DNA from: Chelydra serpentina
Taxonomy: Eukaryota; Chordata; Testudines; Chelydridae
NCBI GenBank assembly: GCA_037349315.1
Contig: JBAIAC010000056.1
Coordinates: 3,200,501 to 3,264,500, forward strand
DNA: 64,000 bases
Reading direction: 5' to 3'
Every line of letters begins with the position of its first letter. Position 1 is the first letter of the stretch. Under the pieces are notes generated by a model. That model did not search any database and was not told the DNA's origin. It saw only the letters and a program-made list of their open reading frames with translations. This document shows, one piece after another, positions 12,087 to 23,895 of this stretch. Both the position numbers and the translations under genes were made by a program.

Positions 12087-12835
12087 TAGCACTGTTCTCT
12101 GTGTCGATGCAATAGCTGCTACAGTAGATATGCTCTGCTTACACAATGAAGCAAGTGTGGACATGAAAGGGTGGTTTAATTACAATGGTGGCTATATGTG
12201 GATGTAACTTAACTTTGTAGTGTAGACAGAGCTCACAGAGATTTCAGTAGGACTCCCCATAGTGATTGGTAAATAAGGAATGGAGCAGAAAGGAAATCCA
12301 AAAGGCTGGTATTAGGTGCAGAATGAAATGAATGTGAAAAAGAAGAGGAGTACACTGAAAGTGACAGAAAGAATGCAAAGTAGAGAGGATATATTTCAAG
12401 GGTTTCAAGAAGGTCTACAATGAATCACTGGCTCCAAGGTGATGCACTTCACACCACATGTTCTTTGCTCTTCAACACAGCCATAGAGTTTGAAAATTAA
12501 GTCCGGTTTGCAACTATTTTATGATACTTGTTTCATTACAGTCAGCATCAAACAAGACAAAGCACAGCTTAAGCCAAAAAGTAATACTTCTCCAGAATAC
12601 AACATTTATAGCTCTGTTGAACCCAGAAAGAAATGGTACATATTCATAAAAAGGCTAGAACATGTCGGGCTTGATTCTCACTTACCCAAGAGCCCTTTAA
12701 ATGGATCTTTAAACATCCTTAAGATTTTTCGTGGCTCTTTAATGAACCCTAAAATGAGTGTAAATGTTTTTTACACACCCATTATGCCCCTGCTTCATTT
12801 ACTGTGTCAGAGTTCCCTAAAAGGGCTTTCATGGG
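12062..12835 (-). repeat. inverted-repeat arm 1 (3' flank of duplicon A)
   Basis: Matches 40256-41039 as reverse complement, including tail end of the CR1 fragment, the ACTTTGTAGTGTAGACA tract, and the AAGTAATACTTCTCCAG and TTTATAGCTCTGTTGAACCC segments. In duplicon A this is the downstream flank of the intact gene; its partner at 40 kb has no gene. Confidence 0.75.
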
Positions 12836-13077
12836 ATTGAGATTCACGCCTAAACAGATTATTCTAGAAGAAGTAGAGAATATGGAAGACAGTAGAGGAA
12901 AGAGTCATCAAGTGTAGGCTGGGAAAGATAGATATGGGGCAGATTTACTGAGATGCGGAGCATTCACAGCTCCCATGGGAGTTGAGGGTACTCTTCATTT
13001 ATGAAAACCATTGCCCATAAGCTCAGCTGTGAATCTGTATCTTGGTTTAGGTTTCCTGGTCATTCCATGTTCCGGGT

Positions 13078-13302
13078 CTATTCCTCCTGGGTGAAACATG
13101 GCCAACCCTTTCCATAGCTGTACCCCCAGCGCCAATGGCAAGGATAAGGGTACCAACAACCTTTGGTATAGCTCCAACAACACTTGTATGGCCTTTGGTA
13201 GCACCATGGCTTACAGGAGTCGTAACCTCTGGAAACACACCAGCCCCCATAATAGTAGGGCTTATAATACAATTCATCACTAAAATTTTCATCAAAAGTC
13301 AT
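13078..13302 (-). CDS. EDC-like Tyr/Trp/Cys-rich 74-residue protein, copy A
   Basis: Intact 74-codon frame beginning MTFDENFSDELYY and ending CFTQEE. By count it holds 13 Tyr, 7 Trp, 8 Cys and 7 Gly; the N-terminal dozen residues are acidic and the rest is made of short W/Y/C/P motifs (KPWCYQRPYKCC, CWYPYPCHW). No signal peptide, membrane segment or enzyme motif is visible. I start at the MTF codon and not at the upstream in-frame ATG because a TTTCAG acceptor lies at 13324-13329 and the 21-nt leader and start are conserved in copies B, C and D. Single coding exon, TATA promoter and non-coding exon 1 are the standard arrangement of epidermal differentiation complex genes; the MTF start fits the EDMTF group. 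A structural, cross-linkable protein of cornifying skin is the likely role, by inference. Confidence 0.8.
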   Translation of the reverse strand: MTFDENFSDELYYKPYYYGGWCVSRGYDSCKPWCYQRPYKCCWSYTKGCWYPYPCHWRWGYSYGKGWPCFTQEE

Positions 13303-13323
13303 CTTTCTGTGTTGGAGGCAATC
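13303..13323 (-). other. exon 2 5' UTR and splice acceptor, copy A
   Basis: TGTGTTTCAG acceptor then 21 nt (GATTGCCTCCAACACAGAAAG) to the start codon. Copy D has the same length and nearly the same bases. Confidence 0.75.
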
Positions 13324-14034
13324 CTGAAACACACAGCAGGGAAAAGAGTCAACATAATGCAGGGGGCTGGTGGAATAAAATAGTTGAATTCAGTTATTAT
13401 TGTATTGGAGGCCATGAGGAGAGAGCGAGAGAGCAGGGAAAGATGACCTAGACATGTTGTCTTCCACGTCCTACTTCTAGTCCTAGTGTGAGCTGAGTTA
13501 TATTGGCTCAGTTACAGTGACTTCAATGAAGCTATGATAACTTACCCCAGCCTAAGATCTGCATCTGAAATTGCTAACTGCATACATAAGAACATAGGAA
13601 TTGTCATACTAGATCAGACTAGTGGTCCATTGAATCCGTAGTCCAGTCTCAAACAATATTGAGTACCAGCCACTTCCAAATGAAGTAGAACACTGAATGG
13701 CCCTTTGTGGAAGAAAGTGGAGGAGTTTCTTCCCAAAATGACTCAATGAAATCTGCGCTATGAAATTATTCACGGCTACCAAACGGATTTCAATTTCCTA
13801 TCTTTGGTTGGGAGTCATAAAAACTCAGTGTCAGAAACACATATGTGACTCTGCAAATCCCACCCTTCACTTCTAAAGCATGAATCTGCAAATGCCTTCA
13901 ACTTAACAATTACACAAAGTTATGGAAAAACTCCTCACAAGTGCTGAGGATCAAAGAGACAACATACAAGATTCAGGCCTGAATTGAAAAGATTCCTCAA
14001 CATTTATCCAGAGATTGATTGAAATCAGACTTAC
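13324..14034 (-). other. intron 1, copy A (711 bp)
   Basis: Bounded by GTAAGT at 14034-14029 and CAG at 13326-13324. It contains an old CR1 tail at about 13585-13690 (ACATAAGAACATAGGAATTG then a TACTAGATCAGAC tract) that is present at the same place in copies B, C and D. Confidence 0.7.
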
Positions 14035-14071
14035 TCAGGTCACCGAAGAGAGTAAGTGAAGAGAAGTGGTT
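14035..14071 (-). other. non-coding exon 1, copy A
   Basis: Sense-strand sequence ACCACTTCTCTTCACTTACT leads to GACCTGA and the GTAAGT donor. The 5' boundary is set about 25 nt downstream of the TATA box and is approximate. Copies C and D have the same exon. Confidence 0.65.
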
Positions 14072-14095
14072 AGAAGAGCCCTGAGTGGCAGGAGC

Positions 14096-14102
14096 TTTTA
14101 TA
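14096..14102 (-). promoter_or_regulatory. TATA box, copy A
   Basis: TATAAAA on the minus strand in the context CTGTATAAAAGCTCCTGCCA, shared with copy D at 62258. Confidence 0.75.
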
Positions 14103-14526
14103 CAGTTTCTCAAACTGCCTGGAGGATCGAAGACACCATTTGTGCAGGAGGTCCTTATTAGTTACAAAACACATTTTGTTGGACTCTTTGTTGTTACTCT
14201 TTCAATTGATTTAATTGTTTCCTCAGTGTTTATGTTCATTAGTTTAATCTCAACATCACATACAAACGACAACCTGCAGGTTTCTTTTATATGACCATTT
14301 TCAGGGGCAGGCTACATTCCTGGTATCATTCTCCTGACTTCATTGGAGTTACAGTGGGAATGAATCTGAAGCAAATTCAGAGCTGGAACTGAACATCATT
14401 AGCATGTACAAGAATCCAGTCTGGTCTTTCAAATCCATGCTGGTCTTGGTTTGGGATATTCTGGCATTAACCACTGCAATTTCAGGGAGCCTGTATTCTG
14501 GATGCTCTGCACATCCTCCCATAATG
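14103..14526 (-). other. proximal upstream region of copy A
   Basis: No gene. Conserved with the upstream region of copy D (about 61800-62257), including the GGATATTCTGGCATTAACCA tract, so it may carry shared regulatory sequence. Confidence 0.45.
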
Positions 14527-14711
14527 CATAGAATCATAGAATCTCAGGGTTGGAAGGGACCTTAGGAGGTCATCTAGTCCAACCCCCTGCTCAAAGCAGG
14601 ACCAATCCCCAATTTTTGTCCCAGATCCCTAAATGGCCCCCTCAAGGATTGAACTCACAACCCTGGGTTTAGCAGGCCAATGCTCAAACCACTGAGCTAT
14701 CCCTCCCCCCC
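14527..14711 (-). mobile_element. Cry I-type tRNA-derived SINE
   Basis: Minus orientation. Carries the polymerase III A-box-like TAGCTCAGTGG and B-box-like GTTCAATCC (as reverse complement), followed by a CR1-like tail ending in ATTCTATG. Private to duplicon A. Confidence 0.85.
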
Positions 14712-14796
14712 GTGCATCTGTTCCAATGCACACTGAAATCAATGGTATTTCTCCATTTACTTCAGTGAGATGTTCATGAGGCCCTATGATTTGGTA

Positions 14797-14940
14797 GGTT
14801 TAAGTGTAGTAGCCGTGTTAGTCTGTGTCAGCAAAACGAAAATAAGAAAGAAAAACTTGTAGCACCTTAGAGACTAACAAATTTATTTCAGCATAAGCTT
14901 TCGTGGGTTAATACCCACTTCATCGGATGCAGGTATTCAC
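14797..14940 (+). repeat. dispersed reptilian repeat (GTAGCCGTGTTAGTCTGT family)
   Basis: Starts at the GTAGCCGTGTTAGTCTGTG block, continues through GCACCTTAGAGACTAACA to AGCTTTCGTGGGTTAA and CCACTTCATCGGATGC. ATTTGGTA occurs on both sides as a probable target duplication. I do not assert the superfamily. Confidence 0.6.
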
Positions 14941-17462
14941 TGATTTGGTATTCAATGATTTGGTATTCACTCTGGCAGAGGGCAATACAAGGCCTATAAA
15001 CCTCTTAAGACCCTAGGGTGAAATTCATTTCCATATATAGAAATGTAATGACTGTGAAATTCTTTGGTATCCTGAGTTCTAAGGATACCACTGAACATCT
15101 GACACAAACTTTTGTTTCCTTATTTTCTATACAAATAAACAGAGACACATTGTGCAGAATGTCACACAAGGTATCAGTTGCGAAGACAGAAATAAAACCA
15201 TGTGGTAAGATTTATCATGCCACATGCTACTTACTGGGTTGAACATTATTAGACTGCATTAAAAGACAACATTAGTTAAGTATCTTGTTAGTTGTTTTAG
15301 CTTCTTTATGTGCAACTTCCATGAAGTGTGTAATTTGTAATGAAAGAAGTGCCAGGACTCAAGCAATTTTTCTACTTTCATACCTGACCTGGCAAGCCCA
15401 CAGGTGCCGGGACCATGAACTGCCAAGCCTGAAGATGCTGGGGCTCAGCCCTGGGAAGCCCTGGCACAATTAAGCATTGTTTACATAACCAGAATGGTTA
15501 TAAAGACTAAGGCAATTTATAATTCAAATATTAACTATTAAGTGATAAGACATTTGTGTTTATTCCTGTGCAAAATCCTGTTGTTACTGTCAAGCAAAAT
15601 CTTAACTCCAGTCTCATTTTCCTCCAAACATTTTCGACCTCCTCTAGCAATGTGGACCCTTCACTAGTTCCACGTACATTTGCTGAGTGTGCAGTTAAGG
15701 TTTTTTGTATGGCATGCGTTATGATAAATTTCACCAGGGCAGTGTGTGTTACTCTTTCTTTATGGCAAAGTGGACCAAAACATTATCATTATCATTGTTT
15801 CTGCTTAAGTCAGAAGATGATTACCTCCACATGTTCACTCAACAAAAAACAAGAAAATAATCATGATTGAGTCTCCCTACGAATTACTCTCTACTTAGTC
15901 AGACAAGTTGGGTGTGGTAATATCTTTTATTGGGTTATAAATTCTCATAATGCATCATTAATCCAATTAACTGACACAGAAAAATGGAAAAAGACATCAT
16001 ATCATTTGGGTGTGAGCAATTTTCACAAAGAGATCACTCCATAGTTGACCTCTCAGTCCTCATTTTCAAAGAAAATCTGAAAAACTACTTCAAAAGATTA
16101 AATTGATATCTGGGAGCTTAAATTTATATCTCTGCTAATCACTCAAAATCATGGCCTGAATACAGACACTGGATTTATGGCTTATTGCAAAAATCTATAA
16201 CGCAGTAATGGCACTAAACCCAAATTTCTTCCCCTCTCCTTTTCTCCCTATGATTGGGGAGCTGTTAACTGGCCATTTCACTTTGAATAATTCCTTTAAA
16301 TAGATGTTAACTATTTATGGTAAATAATCTGTTCCACCTTCTATTTAGCTGTGACACTCGGAGTACATTTCTCAGACTTCAAGAAGAGCTCGGTGTAAGC
16401 TTGAAACCGTGTCTCTCTCCCCAACAGCAGCTGGTCCCATTAACGATATATTGCCTCACCCAACTTACCTTTCTAATATCTTGGCAAGAACATAGCTACC
16501 ATAATATTACTTCCTAGTGACCTATTTGGAAGCCAAGAATGTGAAGGGTCCAAGAGGGTTCAGGATCAATGGTAAATATGTGGTACATATTATCAAGACA
16601 ACTGGGTTTTATTTGTGACTCTGCAACTTGTCCCGTCTGACCTTCAACAAAGTGTGCCCTCTGGTTCGCTGCATAAAAAACAGGGATCATCACATCTGGA
16701 GGATGTTCTACTTCCTCAGGACACTGAGTATCAAAGCACGTCACTAACACTCATTAAGGTTTTTCATATCCAAAGCAGTTATTATGATATTAATAGTTTG
16801 ATACTGGAAGACACCCTTCTACTGAGTAATAGACTCACAAAAAAAATGCATGTCCAAGTGACTCGTGTAATTCCCTTAATCTGGTCATGATTTATAGTTC
16901 AGAATTTGGGAGTATTTGATTTCCATTAAAAAGAAGATTTGTGTTTCCTTTTATTATACAAATTTCTTTTTCAAGTTTCAGGGCAGGAAATCAACCAGCA
17001 TAAGTCAGCACAGCTCAATATAATTCAAAGATGATCAGTGCTTCTCAATCAAAATCAAGCTCTTTCCCCTTGCCTGGTGAGAGGAAACAGTCTTTGGAGT
17101 GACATTAAACTATCAGCATCTTTCTCATCATGGTAAACAAACTTTCCGCAAGCTAATGCTTTTGCAGCATGCCCTAAGTCTGCTCATATTTTCAATTAGT
17201 CCCATAGCCTTGGCCAAGAAAGCCAGATCTCCATCTTTCCTGTTTCATCTGGGGCTTTATCAATAGTATTTTCTTGTAAAACCACAATAGTCCTAGCTGT
17301 TGTTGGATGGAGACACTTTGGCGATACCACAAATGGTCCAGGGTTTATCTCAAAGCCCTTGTAAAAGATGGCACTGTTTTCACCCACCACCATCCCTCAC
17401 CTCAACGGAGGAGCAATCCCACACCAGGCAGCACAGTGAGCTTCTGTCATGATGATCACCCT
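14941..17462 (-). repeat. distal upstream part of duplicon A
   Basis: No gene seen. 14941-15900 matches the region 60110-61000 upstream of copy D in reverse complement, and 16320-17440 matches 56720-57900 of duplicon C but turned round, so the distal part has been inverted. 16330-16480 belongs to a dispersed repeat (ACAGAGCTCTTCTTCAGGT type, here reversed) that also occurs at 38934 and 57700. Confidence 0.55.
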
Positions 17463-19599
17463 GATTCATAGATTCATAGATTCTAGGGCTGGAAGGGACC
17501 TCAAGAGGTCATCGAGTCCAGCCCCCTGCCCTCATGGCAGGACCAATTACTGTCTAGACCATCCCTAATGGACATTTATGTAACCTACTCTTAAATATCT
17601 CCAGAGATGGAGATTCCACAACCTCCCTGGGCAGTTTATTCCATTGTTTAACCACCCTGACAGTTAGGAACTTTTTCCTAATGTCCAACCTAAACCTCCC
17701 TTGCTGCAGTTTAAGCCCATTGCTTCTTGTTCTATCCTCAGATCATAGAATCATAGAATATCAGGGTTGGAAGGGACCTTAGGACCTTAGATGCTAAAAT
17801 GAACAAGTTTTCTCCCTCCTCCTTATGACACCCTTTTAGATACCTGAAGACTGCTATCATGTCCCCTCTCAGTCTTCTCTTTTCCAAACTAAACAAACCC
17901 AATTCCTTCAGCCTTCCTTCATAGGTCATGTTCTCTAGACCCTTAATCATTCTTGTTGCTCTTCTCTGGACCCTCTCCAATTTCTCCACATCTTTCTTCA
18001 AATGTGGTGCCCAGAACTGGACACAATACTCCAGTTGAGGCCTAACCAGCGCAGAGTAGAGCGGAAGAATGACTTCTCGTGTCTTGCTCACCACACACCT
18101 GTTAATACAGCCCAGAATCATGTTTGCAACAGCATCACACTGTTGACTCATATTTAGCTTGTGGTCCACTATAACCCCTAGATCCATTTCTGCCGTACTC
18201 CTTCCTAGACAGTCTCCTCCCATTCTATATGTGTGAGACTGATTGTTCCTACCTAAGTGGAGCACTTTGCATTTGTCCTTATTAAACTTCATCCTGTTTA
18301 CCTCTGACCATTTCTCCAATTTGTCCAGATCATTTTGAATTATGACCCTATCCTCCAAAGCAGTTGCAATCCCTCCCAGTTTGGTATCATCTGCAAACTT
18401 AATAAGCGTACTTTCTATGCCAATATCCAAGTAATTGATGAAGATATTGAACAGAGCTGGTCCCAAAACAGACCCTTGCGGAACCCCTAGTTTATTGATA
18501 AGAATATCATGCGAGACCGTATCAAATGCCTTACTAAAGTCTAGGTATACCACATCCACCACTTCTCCCTTATCCACAAGATTCGTTATCCTATCAAAGA
18601 AAGCTATCAGATTGGTTCTTTACAAATCCATGCTGGCTATTCCCTATCACTTTACCACCTTCCAAGTGTTTGCAGATTATTTCCTTAATTACTTGCGCCA
18701 TTATTTTCCCTGGCACAGAAGTTAAACTAACTGGTCTGTAGTTTCCTGGGTTGTTTTTATTTCCCTTTTTATAGATGGGCACTATATTTGCCCTTTTCCA
18801 GTCTTCTGGAATCTCTCCTGTCTCCCATGATTTACCAAAGATAATAGCTAGAGGCTCAGATACCTCCTCTATTAGCTCCTTGAGTATTCTAGGATGCATT
18901 TCATCAGGTCCTGGTGACTTGCAGGCATCTAACTTATCTAAGTGATTTTTAACTTGTTCTTTTTTTATTTTATCTTCTAAACCTTCCCCCTTCCCATTTG
19001 CATTCACTATGTTAGGCATTCCTTCAGACTTCTCGGTGAAGACCGAAACAAAGAAGTCATTAAGCATCTCTGCCATTTCCAAGTTTCCTGTTACTGTTTC
19101 TCCCTCCTACCCTGTCCTTGGTCTTCCTCTTGCTTCTAATGTATTGATAAAAAGTTTTCTTGTTTCCCTTTATTCCTGTAGCTAGTTTGAGCTCATTTTG
19201 TGCCTTTGCCTTTCTAATCTTGCCCCTGCATTCCCGTGTTGTTTGCCTATATTCATCCTTTGTAATTTCTCCTAACTTCCATTTTTTATATGACTCCTTT
19301 TTATTTTTTAGATCTTGCAAGATCTCGTGGTTAAGCCAAGGTGGTCTTTTGCCACATTTTCTATCTTTCCTACCCAGCGGAATAGTTTGCTTTTGGGCCC
19401 TTAATAGTGTCCCTTTGAAATACTGCCAGCTCTCCTCAGTTGTTTTTCCCCTCAGTCTTGATTTCCATGGGACCTTACCTATCAGCTCTCTGAGCTTACC
19501 AAAATCTGCTTTCCTGAAATCCATTGTCTCTATTTTGCTGTACTCCCTTCTACCCTTCCTTAGAATTGTGAACTCTATGATTTCATGATCACTTTCACC

Positions 19600-19925
19600 C
19601 ATAGGGGCTGACTTCCGGCCCCGCCCGTGGGTGCTGTCACCCGGCGTCGGGGGCGGGGCCCCGCCCGACGCCGGGCCCCGCCCCCGACGCCGGGTGACGT
19701 TGTGGGGCCCCGCCCCCGACGCCAGTGACGTTGCGGGGCCCTGCCCCCGACGTCGACGCCATGTTGCCCAGCATCGGGGACGGGGCCCCCGCAACGTCTC
19801 CCGGTACCCGGTAAGTTTCCCGCGGGTCCGGGGCGGGCGGGGAGTTGCCGGTGGGTGCGGAGCACCCACCAATTTTGCTCCGTGGGTGCTCCAGCCCCGG
19901 AGCACCCACGGAGTCGGCGCCTATG
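19600..19925. mobile_element. hAT-type MITE with 8-bp duplication CTTTCACC
   Basis: Ends CATAGGGGCTGACTTC and GAGTCGGCGCCTATG, with GC-rich core (GGGGCGGGGCC runs) and several copies of GGGTGCTCC/GGAGCACCC. CTTTCACC lies at 19592-19599 and 19926-19933. Same family as 62709-63154. It splits the CR1 ORF2. Confidence 0.85.
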
Positions 19926-20117
19926 CTTTCACCCAAGCTGCCTTCTACTTTCAAGTTCTCAACGAGTTCCTCCCTATTTGTTAAAATCAAATCTAGAACA
20001 GCTTTCTCAACCTTCTGAAATAAAAAGTTGTCTGCAATGCAGTCCAAGAACGTATTGGATAGTCTGTGCCCTGCTGTGTTATTTTCCCAACATATATCTG
20101 GATAGTTGAAGTCCCCC

Positions 20118-20689
20118 TGTGACGAACTAGGACTGTTGTTAATGTTTTCCTGTAGTACTGTGTAGGTGCCTCGGTTTCCCTATGCAGTGCTTGAGTATCT
20201 AGGTGGTGGGACAAGGGTGCATGATTGTTACAGAGCCCTAGGGCAGGGGCCTGGACACAGAGAATGGCCAACACTCTGTCTCCTAGCAACGGATGGCCCC
20301 GGCCCCTCCCCTGCAAAGGTGATAGCTGAAGGTGTTGGAACAAAGGGATCAGGTGACCTCCTGGCCCGGGAAGCAGACAAAGGAGAGGGGAGGGGCTGGA
20401 CAGTTTCAGTTTGGAGCTGGCTGGGGAACATGGAGGGAAGCGCAGACAGAGTGTGGCCTCCCTGCCCCCCTTTTGGAGCTGTGGGGTAAAACGCAGGGAG
20501 CCCCAGGCTGGGGTCTAAGCTCCCTGCCCCCCGGAAGGGCCCGACTGAGGGGTCCTGGTGGTACTACAAGCTCTGTTTGGACTGTGTTCCTGGCATCTCT
20601 AATAAACCTTCTGTTCTACTGGCTGCTGAGACTCCCAGTGAATCCGGGGAAGAGGGGTGCAGGCGCTGACTCCCCCACACTCCGTGACA
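20118..20689 (+). mobile_element. solo LTR, 572 bp, CCCCC target duplication
   Basis: Ends TGTGACGAACTAGG and ACACTCCGTGACA. CCCCC lies at 20113-20117 and 20690-20694 and the host CR1 continues across it. AATAAA at 20601-20606 gives plus orientation. Same family as the minus-strand LTR at 51797-52348. No internal coding region is present. Confidence 0.8.
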
Positions 20690-21424
20690 CCCCCCATCAC
20701 CACCAATTGGATGATTTTGTTAGTTGTTTAAAATGCTGATCTCACAGCATTGGTGACATACTGGAGATGGATTAGGAAATGAATTTCTAAACACTATAAG
20801 GGGAAATTCACGCCTGAGCAGGGTTCCAGCAAATAGGCCTATTCGACTCTGAAGTTCCTCTTAACACTCTTTTTGAAAGCTTTAATGGGACTTAAGTGGC
20901 TCAAAGGCCTTACATTGTCGTTCTTCTGGGCAAAATTTCAAGTCATAGCGCCTGAGACAAAACCCACCCGGAATAAAGACTCCCATTAACTTTAGTGGGC
21001 ATTAGATCAGAAAACGTGGGTGTTCAGACTCTGCAAAATGCTCCCTCCCTCCTACGAATTGCAGGAAAAACTGTGCAATGCCACCAGCACCTGCCAACAT
21101 GGCTCACAAGGACCAAAGTGGATTCCTCTACTTACCAGCAGACTGTGCAACTGATAGAGCTCTATCTTTCACATTCATTCCCATTGTAACTCCAACTGAG
21201 TCACTAGAATAATACCATGTATAAATGTGACCCATAAATCTTTTCAGATGAAAGAATCCTATACACTGTCTTGTGCATGTCATACCATGTGAGGTTGAAA
21301 ACACTTAGTATTAATCTTAAAACAAATTATACCAAATTAAGGAGTGATGCACACAGTAAATAGGTTTTCTAATTAATTAAGGCCTTAAGCAAAAGGTGTC
21401 TCATATTCTCCAGACAGTCTAAGA

Positions 21425-21853
21425 CAGGGGTCTCAAACACGCAGCCCAAGGGCCGCGAGCTCTTCCCTGCGGCCCGCCGGGCTCCCCGCGCCCCCCGCCC
21501 CCCCTTTTTTTTTACCCCCAGGCAGTTCCCGCCGCCAGACAGTTGTTCTGGCGGCGGGAACTGCCTGGGGCTTAAAAAAAAAAGGGGGGGGGTGCGGGGA
21601 GCCCGGTGGGCCGCAGGGAAGAGCTCTGGGGGCCGCATGGGAAGAGCTTTGCGGTGTCTGGGAGGGAGAAGCGGGAAGCCATGTGCACAGGTGAGGAGGC
21701 GGAGAAGGGGCGGAGAAGGGGCAGGGCCTAATGGAAGGGGTAGAGTGGGGGCGGGGCCAGGGGCAGCTAGGGGGCGGGGTCAGTGATGCGGCCCTCGGGC
21801 CAATGCACTAGTCCTCATGCAGCCCTCTTGGTAATTTGAGTTTGAGACCCCTG
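21425..21853. mobile_element. hAT-type MITE with 8-bp duplication GTCTAAGA
   Basis: 14-bp perfect inverted ends CAGGGGTCTCAAAC and GTTTGAGACCCCTG. GTCTAAGA at 21417-21424 and 21854-21861. The interior has a GC-rich palindrome around 21525-21565 (GCAGTTCCCGCCGCCAG and its mirror). Confidence 0.9.
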
Positions 21854-21953
21854 GTCTAAGAAATTGTATAAGTGCCTTTTAAGATGTTCGGATCTAACCA
21901 CGGCCAAATGCACAGTATTTGAAACTCTGGATTCTTTAACCACTTCTATTGAT

Positions 21954-22130
21954 GGGGGGAGGGATAGCTCAGTGGTTTGAGCATTGGCCTGCTAAACCCA
22001 GGGTTGGGAGTTCAATCCTTGAGGGGGCCATTTAGGGATCTGGGGCAAAAATTGGGGATTGGTCCTGCTTTGAGCAGGGGGTTAGACTAGATGACCTCCT
22101 AAGGTCCCTTCCAACCCTGATATTCTATGA
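21954..22130 (+). mobile_element. Cry I-type SINE in the exon 1 remnant
   Basis: Plus orientation with GGATAGCTCAGTGGTTTGAG (A box) and GAGTTCAATCCTTGAG (B box), CR1-like tail, ending TTCTATGA. Confidence 0.9.
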
Positions 22131-22470
22131 TTTATCCTCCATGGAGACCTGGGTATAACTCATTTATCTCAATCTGTCTAGAGCTATTGGAATGTCACAT
22201 TACTGATGGTCTTAATTTAGGACTGATTCTTGCACATGACTTTGTGATTATTGGCTACGTAAAGGGGTTTCTCTGTTAAAATAGTAGTTAAGTTGCAGAC
22301 AGTAGTGCATTCATGGTTTGAAAGTAAAGGCTGCAAGTTTCACAGGTACCTAGGTATTTGGGACAGGAATTCCTGTTTACTTTTAATAAGAATTGGATGT
22401 TCAAATCCCATAGGTATCTTTGAAAAATCTCTGCTTTTAACTAACGGGTGTTAGGAAGAAACATGCTCTC

Positions 22471-23895
22471 CTTCCCTGGGGCTTCAGTCTTATCACTTAG
22501 TATTTAATATTACAATATTAGAATATTAGAATTATAAATTGAAGTGTATGATCCTAAACCACCAATGAACAGCTATGTAATTTACATACTGATTATTCCT
22601 TTAGAAAATTTGTATCTGCATGTATAAAGAAGGCAAAATTAAAGTGGACAGAACAAGGAGTAATGGTCTCAAGTTGCAGAGGGGGAGGTTTAGGTTGGAT
22701 ATTAGGAAAATCTTTTTCACTGGGAGGGTGGTGAAGCACTGGAATGGTCTACCTAGGGAGGCGGTGGAATCTCTTTCCTTAGAGATTTTTAAGGTCAGGC
22801 ATCTCAAAGCCCTGGCTGGAATGATTTAGTTGGGATTGGTCCTGCTTTGAGCAGGGGGTTGGACCAGATGACCTCCTGAGGTCCCTTCCAACCCTGATAT
22901 TCTATGAGTCTATGGATCAACACAGTTGATCTTTTTTCACTTGGTCTTTTTTTTTTATGCTTAGATCAGAAGAGAATTCATCAAGAAGCTTGCCAAACAA
23001 AGCAAGAAGATGAATGAGTATGTGTAAGCATTACAGTCATGTAAACAGTGTTTAATTGTGCCTGGACTTGTGAGGACTTGGCTGTGCATGGTCCTGGCAC
23101 CTCTGGGCTTTCAGCATCAGGTTTGAAAGCAGAAAAATTGCTTAAGCCCTGGCACTTATTTCATTACAAATTACACAATGCATGTAAATTGCACATACGG
23201 AAGCTAAAAACACTAAATGTTTTAAACAAAACACTTACTAATGTTGTCTTTTAATGCAGTCTAATAATGTTCAACCCAGTAAGTAACATGGGGCATGATA
23301 AATCTGATGACATGGTTTTATTTCTGTCTCTGCAACTGACTCCTCATGTGACCTTCTGCACAATGTGCCTCTGTTTATTTGCATAGAAAATAAGGATATG
23401 AACACTCTTGTCGGATGTTAAATGTATCCCTAGAACTCAGGATACCAAAGCACTTCACAAACAATCATTAACGTTCTATAAATGCAAATGGATTTCACCC
23501 AGAGCAGATGGTCAGCGTAAAAGCCTGTGTCAACTTAAGTCTCTGGGAAGAGCTATTTTTGAGTTCTTAAGTGGGTCTTAAGAGGCCAAGATTGAATGTC
23601 AAATCATAGGGCCTTATGAACAACTCACTGAAGCTAATGGAGAAACTCCCCTTCATTTCAGTGTGCATTGGATCAAATGCATTATACTGGATGTGCAGAG
23701 CATGCAGAATACAGGGTCCCTGAAATTGCAATGATTAATCCCAGAATATCCCAAACAAAAAAATACCATGGATTTGAAAGACCAGACTGGATTCTTGTAC
23801 ATGCTACTGATGCTCAGAACCTGCTCTGAATTTCCTTCAGATTCATTCTCTTTGTAATTCCAATGAAATCAGGGTAGTAGAAAGAGAGCCTAAAA
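22471..23895 (+). repeat. duplicon scrap: upstream region of a plus-strand unit
   Basis: Matches 60300-62040 upstream of copy D (for example GAATATCCCAAACAAAAA near 23740 and the AATACAGGGTCCCTGAAATTG tract), but stops near 23895 before any promoter. Contains a CR1 tail at 22646-22915. No gene. Confidence 0.6.
22646..22915 (+). mobile_element. CR1 lineage 'a' 3' fragment
   Basis: Encodes the last part of ORF2 ([20 protein letters not shown]) and the GACCTCCTGAGGTCCCTTCC tail. Confidence 0.85.

Larger units (their letters stand above)
17464..20735 (-). mobile_element. CR1 LINE (lineage 'd'), long 5'-truncated copy with nested elements
   Basis: The 3' end starts with ATTCATAGATTCATAGATTC. ORF2 pieces on the minus strand: 18577-17738 (RT C-terminal half with [12 protein letters not shown] and the [20 protein letters not shown] block), 19082-18594 (palm N-terminal part, [15 protein letters not shown]) and a continuation at 19600-19060 towards the endonuclease. 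It is interrupted by a CR1 'a' tail at about 17741-17786, a hAT MITE at 19600-19925 and a solo LTR at 20118-20689; a few tens of bases of CR1 resume after the LTR. Frameshifts separate the pieces, so it is inactive. Confidence 0.85.
20736..22470 (+). pseudogene. EDC-like gene remnant: upstream region, decayed promoter and exon 1, no coding exon
   Basis: 20736-21424 and 21854-21953 match, as reverse complement, the region upstream of copy C (about 56140-56720). The TATA box is decayed to TATAAG at 21867-21872. The exon 1 motif ACCACTTCTATTGAT is split by a SINE at 21954-22130 and resumes TTATCCTCCATGGAGACCTG; the donor reads GGGTATAAC in place of GGGTAAGT. Intron-like sequence follows to about 22470 and then jumps straight to the distal upstream region of another unit, so exon 2 has been lost. 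Confidence 0.65.

Noticed and set aside
13047..13295. Alternative 82-codon frame overlapping copy A, and similar ones at 32079-32306 and 54571-54894
   Set aside because: These are out-of-frame shadows of the W/Y/C-rich coding exon; they do not begin after the conserved leader and differ in length between copies.
14527..14711. tRNA gene call from the A-box and B-box motifs (also at 21954, 30121, 42380, 63628)
   Set aside because: The tRNA-like part is fused to a CR1-like tail and repeated five times; it is a SINE, not a tRNA gene.
19060..19905. 281-codon frame seeming to be one protein
   Set aside because: Only the part below about 19600 is CR1 ORF2; the N-terminal third is translation of the MITE inserted there.
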